50,879 nt of DNA. Origin: Clostridia bacterium (GTDB lineage: Bacteria > Bacillota > Clostridia > Oscillospirales > Acutalibacteraceae). The stretch lies in the NCBI GenBank assembly GCA_017467405.1, contig JAFTSH010000006.1:1-50879 (forward strand), read 5' to 3'. The notes under the pieces were generated by a model, which worked only from the letters and a program-made list of their open reading frames with translations, ran no database searches and was not told where the DNA came from. A program made the translations under genes and the position numbers. Within the stretch, counting starts at the first letter, position 1. Every line of letters begins with the position of its first letter. Positions 6,681-14,451 of the stretch are shown in pieces.

Positions 6681-8045
6681 TCAGAACTTGTCGGCAACGC
6701 CGATAACGAAAATAACGAGTATTATGACGGGCAAGACGTAGGTCATGTACGGCTTCATCCATTTTGCTATCTTCATACCCTTGCCGGTGTTGGCCTCGTT
6801 GATAAAGTTGTCCCATCCCCAACCGAGCTTTGTTACGCTGAACAGAAGATATACGAGGGCACCGAGCGGAATGATAACGTTGGATACCGCAAAGTCCTCA
6901 AGATCGAGTATCGTAGAACTGCCGCCGAACGGAGCAACTCCCGAAAGAAGATTGAAGCCGAGGACGCAGGGCATCGAAAGCAGGCTCATAAGCACTGCGT
7001 TAAAAAGCGAGGTACGTTTTCTTGACCAGCCCGTGAGGTCACCGACGCAGGAGTTGATGTTCTCGAAAACCGCGATAACGGTAGAAAGTGCGGCAAAGGC
7101 AAGGAATACGAAGAAAAGGCTTCCCCAGATCCTTCCGCCCGGCATATTTGCAAAAATATTCGGCAGGGTGATAAAGATCAGATTAGGGCCGCTGTCTGCG
7201 CTTACGCCGTAGGCCGAGCAGGCAGGGAAGATGATGAGTCCCGAAACAACGGCAACGAAGGTATCGAGCAGGGCGATACGCACCGACTCACCGCAAAGCG
7301 CACGCTCCTTGCCGATGTAGCTGCCGAATATGGCCATCGAGCCGATACCGAGGCTGAGGGTGAAAAAGGACTGACTCATAGCCGCCACGAGAACGGTGCC
7401 GAGGCCGTGTTCTTTAATGCTGCCGACGTCGGGGACGAGATAGAATTTGAGTCCTTCGGCTCCGCCGTCGAGTGCGATACTGTTAACAGCGAGCAGGACT
7501 ATCAGTGCCAGCAGGGCGATCATCATATATTTAGTGATGCGCTCAACGCCGTTTTTAAGTCCGATAGAGCAGATCACGAAGCCAAGCACGATGACCGCAA
7601 TCGTCCAGCCTGCCATAACGAGGGGATCTCCCGTCATATTACTGAAGGCTGCGTCTACCGACTCGGCTGTAACGTGGGTCAGCTTTCCCGCCGCGGTGAG
7701 ATAAAAATAGTGCAGCATCCAGCCTGCAACGACGGTGTAGAACATCATAAGCAGGTAATTTCCCGCGAGTGCCGTGTAGCCGTGAATGTGCCACTTGTGT
7801 CCCGGTTTTTCAAGTGCTCTGAAGGAGAGCACGGGACTCTTGCGGCTGGCTCTTCCGACCGCAAATTCCACCGTCATAAGGGGTATTCCCATAATCACGA
7901 GAAAAAACAGATAGATCAGTACGAACAGGCCGCCTCCGTACTGTCCCGTGATATACGGAAACTTCCACACGTTTCCGATTCCTATGGCACAGCCTGCGGA
8001 CAGCAGTATAAAACCGAGGCGTGAGCCGAGCTTTTCTCTTTCCAT
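6681..8045 (-). CDS. Neurotransmitter:sodium symporter (NSS/SNF) family transporter
   Basis: A 454-residue multi-pass membrane transporter of the LeuT-type NSS family, which moves amino acids or related amines with sodium. The first helix carries the family signature GCAIGIGNVWKFPY, which holds sodium and substrate ligands. About eleven to twelve helices follow. The ATG at 8045 is chosen because GGAGG lies just upstream; the open frame continues 22 codons further upstream without a better site. It is convergent with putP and divergent from the glycosidase-like gene at 8332. The substrate cannot be read from the sequence. Confidence 0.92.
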   Translation of the reverse strand: MEREKLGSRLGFILLSAGCAIGIGNVWKFPYITGQYGGGLFVLIYLFFLVIMGIPLMTVEFAVGRASRKSPVLSFRALEKPGHKWHIHGYTALAGNYLLMMFYTVVAGWMLHYFYLTAAGKLTHVTAESVDAAFSNMTGDPLVMAGWTIAVIVLGFVICSIGLKNGVERITKYMMIALLALIVLLAVNSIALDGGAEGLKFYLVPDVGSIKEHGLGTVLVAAMSQSFFTLSLGIGSMAIFGSYIGKERALCGESVRIALLDTFVAVVSGLIIFPACSAYGVSADSGPNLIFITLPNIFANMPGGRIWGSLFFVFLAFAALSTVIAVFENINSCVGDLTGWSRKRTSLFNAVLMSLLSMPCVLGFNLLSGVAPFGGSSTILDLEDFAVSNVIIPLGALVYLLFSVTKLGWGWDNFINEANTGKGMKIAKWMKPYMTYVLPVIILVIFVIGVADKF

Positions 8046-8200
8046 AGTTCCTCCGTAGTATCCTTTTGGTAATGACGACATTCTAACACAAATCCTCTGC
8101 AAAATAAACATCTTACGGCAAAAAAGAAATAAAATTCAGTGCCTTTGGCGGTGTTGCCCGCAACGGTAATATAAATTGGTAAAGTGTGTCTGACTTTTTC

Positions 8201-8249
8201 TTGACAAGTTTTTGAGTTTGTGGTATCGTGACGATGTAATCGTTTGCGC
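8201..8249 (+). promoter_or_regulatory. Promoter with cre-like operator for the glycosidase-like gene
   Basis: TTGACA (8201-8206) and TATCGT (8224-8229) are 17 bp apart. Directly downstream, ATGTAATCGTTTGCGC (8234-8249) matches the CcpA cre consensus at 14 of 16 positions, failing at the last two. It might instead be the site of another LacI-type regulator. Either would fit control of a carbohydrate-active enzyme. Confidence 0.5.
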
Positions 8250-8331
8250 ACTTTTTAGCGTCTGCAACGTAACCGAAAACCAACCTATCACAACGGCTTC
8301 CGTTCAAGGAAGCTGCGAAAGGCGGATGACC

Positions 8332-10992
8332 ATGAGATCAAAAATCGTATCAGAAGAACAGTTGAGAGAGCTTGCGGGAAAACCGGTCGATATTGCCGAC
8401 TGGTCCTATATCTGGAGGCGCGACAGACGCGTGCAGGAATACCCCGAGGCCTGCTTTATTCCCCGCAGACTTAAGCGTCAGGACAAGATCTACCGAACCG
8501 CGCTTGACGTTCTCGGCCCCGAGAAGACCGAAAGCCTTTTTTACAAAAAGCAGGACGACGTCCTCAAAAAACAGCTTCCCGAGCCCGCTTTTCCGCTTCT
8601 TACGGGTGCTTTGTGGGTAGGCTGTATGAAGGATTATACCGTCACCCTCACCTGGGAGGAGGGCAGGGTGCCTGACCTCAGCGAGGTCGAGGTGCGTACC
8701 TATCCCACCGCGTGGGGTTGGTTCGGTTGGACGGTCGATCTGCACCTTGAGTCTCCCGAACTGCTCGACGGCGGACGCAGATGGGTCTATCAGTGTCCGA
8801 AGGGACTTACGATGGATCTTGCCTATAACTCAAAAACCCCCTCTGCAACCGAAATGATCGCCGTGTTTGCTCCCGAGTCGGTAGGCGTGCCCGAGATATC
8901 CGTCACGGGCGGAAGCCTCGGAGAGTGGAAGCCGCTTGAGTTTACCGTAAGCTGGGGAATCGGCGGCTGCGACATGGCGTTTGACGGAAAATGGTTCTCG
9001 CACGTAGCACCCGTCGGCTCGGTTGAGGTCGACGCCGAAAACAAAAGAGCGAGGGTGTCCTGCCTTTACAGCATGGAGGGTAGATACGGCTTTGACAGTC
9101 GCTTCACCTTCGTTTCGTCCGATAATAACGACGACGGAGCCACGGTTCTGCTCCGCGAGCTTGCCGAAAAGCCGATATACGTTCCCGAAACGGGACTTTT
9201 CTTCAGCAGCGATCCGAGCGTCACCCCCGAGAAATATCTCTCCGAGCTCGAAAATTCGGGCGCTCAGAACATCCGCACAAGGGTGCGCGCCCACAAGGAG
9301 GCGGAGGATTGGGAGGAGAACTTCCGCAAGGTTCGTCTGTGGCGCTGTGAGCCGGGAACCAAGCTCAACGCACTTCCCATCGGCCCCGAGCCGCAGTTTA
9401 AGGTCAGCGTTCCCGATAAAAATTGGGAGGCTATGTACCGCCACGCAATCGAACAGCTCCGCGGCAGAAATATGTGGGGTACCCTTTCGAGTGAGGTCGG
9501 CCGCGTAACCCTGTCGATGGAATTCAACGGCCTCTATCAGCAGGCCGATAACGTATACGGCTATTTCCTGCGTTCGCCCGGTGTCAAATGCGATGGCGAC
9601 TATCTCGAGGATGCCTCGGGCTCGTTTGAATGGGCCGAGGGAATGCGCCACGATATCTGCTATTCCCACGAGGGCTCACATTGCTCACCCGGAAAGATTC
9701 TTTTCTCAATGGCTCACCGCTGGTATCTCACGGGTGACCGCGAGTGGCTCGATGCCCGTATAGAAAGAATGAAGGCCGCCGCCGATTGGATAATCCGTGA
9801 ACGCCGCAGTTATCTCAAGGAGCTTCCCGAGCGTGAAAAGCTCCACGTCGCAGGTCTTATGCCGCCCCTGATGTTCGGTGACTACGCGCTTCCCTACTGC
9901 GACTGGAGATGGTATTACAGCGACGACGCCTACGCCTATATGGGAGTTGACGCGGTGTCAAAGCTGCTTGAGGATATAGGTGAAAGGGAAGCGGCGGCTT
10001 ACTACCGCTCAGAGGCAGAGGACTTCAAAAAGGATCTTCTTGCCGCCGTCAGACGCGAAGCCCTGCTTGCACCCGTAAGAAGGGGCAGCGACGGCTGCTC
10101 ACGCAGCTTCATTCCCCGTATGGCGTATGCTGGAGGCCTGATGCATTACGGCGAGGAAACCAACATACCGCAGTTTGCAATGGGTATCAACGATCTTTTC
10201 CAGGGCGCGCTTCCCCTTTCGGAAATAGGCGGACCGCTCGATCCGCTCGACAGAAGAATGGTCGGCACGCTCGACGCCATGGAGGAATCGGGTACCGCGA
10301 TCTCGCTCTCAGAGCTTAAGAAGCTCGAGCACCCCACCGCAGGTCCTACCCACGAAAAGCAGGATCTGACGGAGGATACCTCCGTAGCCGAGAGGGAAGA
10401 AGAGGATCCTTCCGAGCATTGGTTCTGGAACAGCTTCTCAAATCTTCCCAAGATCTCGCACAACGCGAATATCTATCTTCGTCAGGACGATATACCCAAT
10501 TTCCTTCGTTATCTGTTCAACCACGCCATTATGATGGTGGGCACAAACGGCAAGTTCTGGGAGCACGCGCATCCCACGGTATATACCGAGTGTATGGATC
10601 CCGACAACGGCACCTCGGGCTGGTTTGCCGAGTGCTTCCGCGATATGCTTGCAACCGAGGACAACGGGGTTCTCTGGCTCGCAAAGGGTACACCGAGAGC
10701 CTGGCTCAGGCAGGGTGAGGAAATATCGGTGGCAGAGCTTCCGACCTTCTACGGAAAGCTTACCTATACCGTTTCGTCCGACGTCGATAACCGAAGGATC
10801 ACGGCCGAGATCGCTTTGCCGCAGCGCAAGGCTCTGAGCGAGCTGCGTCTGCGTCTGCGCCATCCCGAAGGGGCAAGGATCAGCTCTGCCGAGGTCAAGG
10901 GCGGCACCGCGTCGGTTGCTCCCGACGGAGAGACCGTCGTAATCACGGGCTTCGGAAGTGACACGAAACTTAGCGTTACGGCGCTCTACTGA
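8332..10992 (+). CDS. Six-hairpin glycosidase-like protein (unassigned family)
   Basis: A large protein of about 886 residues with no signal peptide, so probably cytoplasmic. The N-terminal third is beta-rich. From about residue 360 on the sequence looks like an (alpha/alpha)6 toroid: repeated helix pairs with W-Y-L-T-G-D-R-E-W near 465 and D-W-R-W-Y-Y-S-D-D-A-Y near 523, features seen in rhamnosidase-like and related glycosidases. A short acidic, low-complexity insert lies near 675-695. ATG at 8332 is 6 nt after GGCGG; ATG at 8326 is also possible. It converges with the GH78-like gene at 11053, which suggests joint action on plant or host glycans. I cannot name a GH family or the catalytic acid. 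Confidence 0.65.
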   Translation: MRSKIVSEEQLRELAGKPVDIADWSYIWRRDRRVQEYPEACFIPRRLKRQDKIYRTALDVLGPEKTESLFYKKQDDVLKKQLPEPAFPLLTGALWVGCMKDYTVTLTWEEGRVPDLSEVEVRTYPTAWGWFGWTVDLHLESPELLDGGRRWVYQCPKGLTMDLAYNSKTPSATEMIAVFAPESVGVPEISVTGGSLGEWKPLEFTVSWGIGGCDMAFDGKWFSHVAPVGSVEVDAENKRARVSCLYSMEGRYGFDSRFTFVSSDNNDDGATVLLRELAEKPIYVPETGLFFSSDPSVTPEKYLSELENSGAQNIRTRVRAHKEAEDWEENFRKVRLWRCEPGTKLNALPIGPEPQFKVSVPDKNWEAMYRHAIEQLRGRNMWGTLSSEVGRVTLSMEFNGLYQQADNVYGYFLRSPGVKCDGDYLEDASGSFEWAEGMRHDICYSHEGSHCSPGKILFSMAHRWYLTGDREWLDARIERMKAAADWIIRERRSYLKELPEREKLHVAGLMPPLMFGDYALPYCDWRWYYSDDAYAYMGVDAVSKLLEDIGEREAAAYYRSEAEDFKKDLLAAVRREALLAPVRRGSDGCSRSFIPRMAYAGGLMHYGEETNIPQFAMGINDLFQGALPLSEIGGPLDPLDRRMVGTLDAMEESGTAISLSELKKLEHPTAGPTHEKQDLTEDTSVAEREEEDPSEHWFWNSFSNLPKISHNANIYLRQDDIPNFLRYLFNHAIMMVGTNGKFWEHAHPTVYTECMDPDNGTSGWFAECFRDMLATEDNGVLWLAKGTPRAWLRQGEEISVAELPTFYGKLTYTVSSDVDNRRITAEIALPQRKALSELRLRLRHPEGARISSAEVKGGTASVAPDGETVVITGFGSDTKLSVTALY

Positions 10993-11014
10993 AATTAAAT
11001 TAAAACGCAAAAAA

Positions 11015-11041
11015 ACAGGACACGGAATTGCCGTGTCCTGT
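11015..11041. terminator. Bidirectional terminator between the two glycosidase-like genes
   Basis: ACAGGACACGG (11015-11025) pairs with CCGTGTCCTGT (11031-11041) around a 5-nt loop. An A run precedes it and T-rich sequence follows. Confidence 0.85.
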
Positions 11042-11052
11042 TAGGTTTAAAT

Positions 11053-13128
11053 TCATATATAACGGATTACGTTTGACATAAAACCGTGCGAGCAGCTGTG
11101 AACGCAGTTGGCGTGCTCCCAGAAGGTTCCGGTGAGCCTCTGCATCGGACCGCACATGGCTTTTACGTCCCTGTGAATTCTTTCGGTATCACCGATCCTC
11201 TTAAGAAGCTCGAGCCTCATCTGGTAGCCCATAAACGGAGCAGAGGGAATGAGTCCCGCCGCCTTTACGTTTTCAACTCCGCAGGGGCCGAAATCATCAA
11301 TAAGCTTTTTGAAAAGCTCGGGATGGCTTTCGGGATGGGCGATTCCGAAATAAAACGCGTAGTACTGTGCGGCTTCGCTTATCTCTCCGGTGTTTACACA
11401 GCCCTCTTCGGTGCGTTTTGCCCGATCGGTAAAGTATTCGCCGTTAAAGGACTTTTCAAGGATCTTTTTCTTGAGTTCCTCCGCTTTTTTTACAAGATTT
11501 CCGTCACCGTAAAGAGCACCTGCGGCTTCAAGCGTTGCGGCGTAGAGCATATTTACGGGGTAGTTGACGTCAAGCACGAGGTCGTTTGCTCCCGACCATT
11601 CAACGAAGATCCAGTTATCAAGTTTTTCGAGCAGACCGTCGGAGTTTTCATACCCCCTGAAGAAATCGAGCAGACGGCCGACCTTGTTTTTGAAGCTGTC
11701 GCGAAGCGAGGTGTCTGCGGTTTCGTCTGTGTACGCCTTGAGCTGAAGCACGAACCACATCGCCCAGGTGGGAAGATACATTCCGTTTCTGCAATCGGCA
11801 GGGTAGACGCCGGGAATCATTCCGTCGGGCAGTGCCTCGTAGCTTTTTTCGTGAAGGAAGTTTTCGAGGAAGTCGTGCTCAACCTCGTTTTTACCCGTCA
11901 GAAAATGCTCGGTGCGTCCCATAAAGAAACCGTCGCAAAGCCAGCCCGCACGCTCTCGCGAGGGACAGTCCATAAATATATCGACAACGTTCTGCCTGAA
12001 GGTCTCGACTGCGGCATCGGCAATCAAACCGAGCTCGGGATCGTTTGAGGACCTTGCGTATTCAACGGGAGGATGCTTGTATTCGATCATACCGACGTCC
12101 TCGATGGTGCAGTTGCCCTTCGCCGCGTGCAGCAGAAGGTACTGCATTACGTAGGGCTCGAGAAAGACGAATTCGTGATGTCCTACGCAAAGGTCAACGC
12201 GCGATGCGTTGCAGGTGTCACCGCAGCGCATAAAATTCACGCGGCGTCCCTCGGACAGGATTTCATCCCAGAGAATATAAAGGGTGACGTCGGTGCGGCA
12301 GAAAAGCTTGACCCTGATAAATCCCGCCGAGTTATTCTTCATCTTGTAGACCTCGTATTCTCCCTCGGAGATGGTACCCGAGATGGGAATATCGTTCGGA
12401 GTATATTCGTAGTGCTGACACTCTCCCGCAGGATTGGACTCAAGCTCGTCAACGGTAAAGCCGGTGAGCAGAGGGCCCATGTCTGTTTTGGCGCGGTCGT
12501 AAAGGATATCAGCGTCTGGTATGTATTTCGCATTGCCTCTGAATATCGGAAGTGCGCCCGAGCGTTCAAATTCAGGGTAAGGAGAGCCCCTTTCGATGAT
12601 CTTCTTGGCGTCGGTAACGCAAAGAGGCTCACCGCGGAAATAGGGATCGAGATAAAACGGATCCTGATTTGCCGTAGTGCGGAAATCGTAGCATTCCAGC
12701 ATCGGACGCTGGAAGCTGTAGCGTGATACCTTGCGGACGTAGTAGGGGTTGACCCTTGCCGTGAAATGATCGCCGCTCCAGCGAATCGGCTTGCCGTTGC
12801 AGGTGATCTCGGTCTGAATAAACGAGGGCTGGCATTGGATCGAAAAGGCGGTGGCGTTGTAGCCGCATACCTCGATTATTACGGTATTGGTGCCGGTTGA
12901 AAGATATCGGTCGAGCCTGACCGTATCAAGTCGGAAATATCCCTTGCCCGCACGCGCAGGGCCGTATGATACAAACCGTCCGTTGACAAGCAGTCTGTAT
13001 ACACCCGAGGTGGCTATCTTCATAAGATATTCGCCCTCTCTGTAGGTGAATATCTCCTTGAGCTCGAGTCTCAGGTGGACCTCGTTCTCCCTGTTCTTAA
13101 GCCATACGGGTTTTGCTTTTTCAAACAT
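11053..13128 (-). CDS. Alpha-L-rhamnosidase-like (GH78-type) glycosidase
   Basis: A protein of about 691 residues with no signal peptide. The N-terminal part is beta-sandwich-like (to about 330) and includes LLVNGRFVSYGPARAGKGY, typical of the N-terminal domain of bacterial rhamnosidases. The (alpha/alpha)6 catalytic part begins with the DCPSRERAGWLCDG block, equivalent to the DCPxRxERxGW box of GH78 that carries a catalytic acid. The expected activity is release of alpha-L-rhamnose or a related sugar from glycans. ATG at 13128 is 8 nt after AGGAG, and a GTG three codons upstream would overlap that site. The short 5' region carries a CCGAT-TAT-ATCGG palindrome (13190-13202), a possible operator. 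The exact substrate is uncertain. Confidence 0.8.
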   Translation of the reverse strand: MFEKAKPVWLKNRENEVHLRLELKEIFTYREGEYLMKIATSGVYRLLVNGRFVSYGPARAGKGYFRLDTVRLDRYLSTGTNTVIIEVCGYNATAFSIQCQPSFIQTEITCNGKPIRWSGDHFTARVNPYYVRKVSRYSFQRPMLECYDFRTTANQDPFYLDPYFRGEPLCVTDAKKIIERGSPYPEFERSGALPIFRGNAKYIPDADILYDRAKTDMGPLLTGFTVDELESNPAGECQHYEYTPNDIPISGTISEGEYEVYKMKNNSAGFIRVKLFCRTDVTLYILWDEILSEGRRVNFMRCGDTCNASRVDLCVGHHEFVFLEPYVMQYLLLHAAKGNCTIEDVGMIEYKHPPVEYARSSNDPELGLIADAAVETFRQNVVDIFMDCPSRERAGWLCDGFFMGRTEHFLTGKNEVEHDFLENFLHEKSYEALPDGMIPGVYPADCRNGMYLPTWAMWFVLQLKAYTDETADTSLRDSFKNKVGRLLDFFRGYENSDGLLEKLDNWIFVEWSGANDLVLDVNYPVNMLYAATLEAAGALYGDGNLVKKAEELKKKILEKSFNGEYFTDRAKRTEEGCVNTGEISEAAQYYAFYFGIAHPESHPELFKKLIDDFGPCGVENVKAAGLIPSAPFMGYQMRLELLKRIGDTERIHRDVKAMCGPMQRLTGTFWEHANCVHSCSHGFMSNVIRYI

Positions 13129-13238
13129 TCGTATCACTCCTATCTCTTTGTTTCATTTTATAATATTACGCTCGGAATATCAAGAGCAACCGATTATATC
13201 GGATTAAATTTTATCTGCGTTGCATTTTCAGGTTTCTG

Positions 13239-13267
13239 TTGAATTTTGTCACAAAAGGGACTATAAT
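13239..13267 (+). promoter_or_regulatory. Promoter of the DUF1295 gene
   Basis: TTGAAT (13239-13244) and TATAAT (13262-13267) have a 17-bp spacer, 29 bp before the start codon. Confidence 0.75.
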
Positions 13268-13296
13268 CGTTTTATACGGATTCAGGAGGAGAGAAG

Positions 13297-14148
13297 ATGA
13301 AGCCCATAAAGAGCCGAACGTTAAGCCTTTTGGCGGTAACGCTCGTTTACGTAATTGCCGTAGCGGGAGGAATAGCCGCTTACCGCGCCCTGCCGTATGA
13401 CTTTTGGCTTTCCCTGCTGATCGCAGACGCCGCCGCTACCGTGATCGTTTTTGTTTTCAGCGTCGTATTCGGTAACGCCTCGGTGTACGACCCCTATTGG
13501 AGCGTCCAGCCGCCCGTAATCCTCGCGGCTTTTGCCCTCGGGAGCAGTATTACCCCCTTCAAGGTGATGCTTCTTGCCGTAGTTTTGCTGTGGGCGGTGC
13601 GTCTTACGGCGAATTGGGTCTACACCTTCCACAGCTTTGAGTATCAGGATTGGCGGTACGTAATGCTGAAGGAAAAGACGGGAATCTTCTATCCGGTGAT
13701 AAATTTTGTCGGTATACATATGGTGCCGACGCTCATCGTCTACGCCTGCACGCTTCCTGCCGTATTCGTGCTTGAAGAGGGAGCGGACCCCGGAGTGACG
13801 GGATTTTTGTTCCTGCTCGTTTCCTTATTAGCGGTCGTTTTGCAGGGGACGGCGGATGTTCAGATGCACCGTTTCAGAAAGAAAAGGACGGGCGGATTTA
13901 TCCGCACCGGCCTGTGGAAATATTCGCGCCATCCAAACTATCTCGCCGAGATACTGATGTGGTGGGGAGTTGCCCTTGCCGCGGTATGCTCGATGCCCGA
14001 CAGATGGTATCTTTGCATCGGAGCGCTTCTGAATACCCTTCTCTTTTTGTTCGTAAGCATCCCGATGGCGGACGGCCGACAGTCAAGAAAGTCGGGCTTT
14101 GAAGAATACCGAAAGCAGACCCGAATGCTTCTCCCGATCAAGAAATGA
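13297..14148 (+). CDS. DUF1295 / steroid 5-alpha-reductase-like membrane protein
   Basis: A 283-residue integral membrane protein with about seven hydrophobic segments. The C-terminal block RTGLWKYSRHPNYLAEILMWWG (around residues 205-226) is the hallmark of the DUF1295 family, related to steroid 5-alpha reductases and isoprenylcysteine methyltransferases. In those families this region binds the nucleotide or methyl-donor cofactor. AGGAGG precedes the ATG. It is a single-gene unit ending at a terminator shared with the convergent copper operon. The reaction in bacteria is unknown. Confidence 0.88.
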   Translation: MKPIKSRTLSLLAVTLVYVIAVAGGIAAYRALPYDFWLSLLIADAAATVIVFVFSVVFGNASVYDPYWSVQPPVILAAFALGSSITPFKVMLLAVVLLWAVRLTANWVYTFHSFEYQDWRYVMLKEKTGIFYPVINFVGIHMVPTLIVYACTLPAVFVLEEGADPGVTGFLFLLVSLLAVVLQGTADVQMHRFRKKRTGGFIRTGLWKYSRHPNYLAEILMWWGVALAAVCSMPDRWYLCIGALLNTLLFLFVSIPMADGRQSRKSGFEEYRKQTRMLLPIKK

Positions 14149-14187
14149 TTCGTTTCATCCGCTTCTTTCGTGATATTACAATAACAT

Positions 14188-14225
14188 AAGATCCGCAGGA
14201 AAGCAACCGCCGTCCTGCGGATCTT
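14188..14225. terminator. Bidirectional terminator (DUF1295 gene and copA)
   Basis: AAGATCCGCAGGA (14188-14200) is complementary to TCCTGCGGATCTT (14213-14225), with a 12-nt loop. Confidence 0.85.
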
Positions 14226-14250
14226 CAATTTAATCAACCTTTGATTGGAC

Positions 14251-14451
14251 TCAGAGAACCTTGTAGCCCGCCTCTTCGACCGTCTTTTTGAGCTGTTCGT
14301 CCGAAATATCCGAGCTGAGCTTTACAACGGCGGTGCCTGCGGTATGGCTGACCTCGGCGGAGGCTACCCCCGCGAGAGCCTCGAGGGCCTTTTTGACGTG
14401 AGCCTCGCAGTGGGGGCACATCATACCTTCAATTCTGATCGTTTTTTCCAT
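14251..14451 (-). CDS. copZ: Possible independent CopZ-like copper chaperone from internal start
   Basis: In the same frame as the C-terminus of copA, an ATG at 14451 is preceded by AAAAGGAG at 9 nt. It would give a 66-residue protein starting MEKTIRIEGMMCPHCEA, the size and form of a complete CopZ/HMA metallochaperone. Either this is a remnant start from a gene that fused to copA by loss of its stop, or both the fusion and a free chaperone are made. It overlaps the copA entry by design. Confidence 0.4.
   Translation of the reverse strand: MEKTIRIEGMMCPHCEAHVKKALEALAGVASAEVSHTAGTAVVKLSSDISDEQLKKTVEEAGYKVL

Noticed and set aside
11086-12048. Long plus-strand ORF of 320 residues
   Set aside because: It is antisense to the GH78-like gene and has no start signal; its sequence is the shadow of that coding frame.
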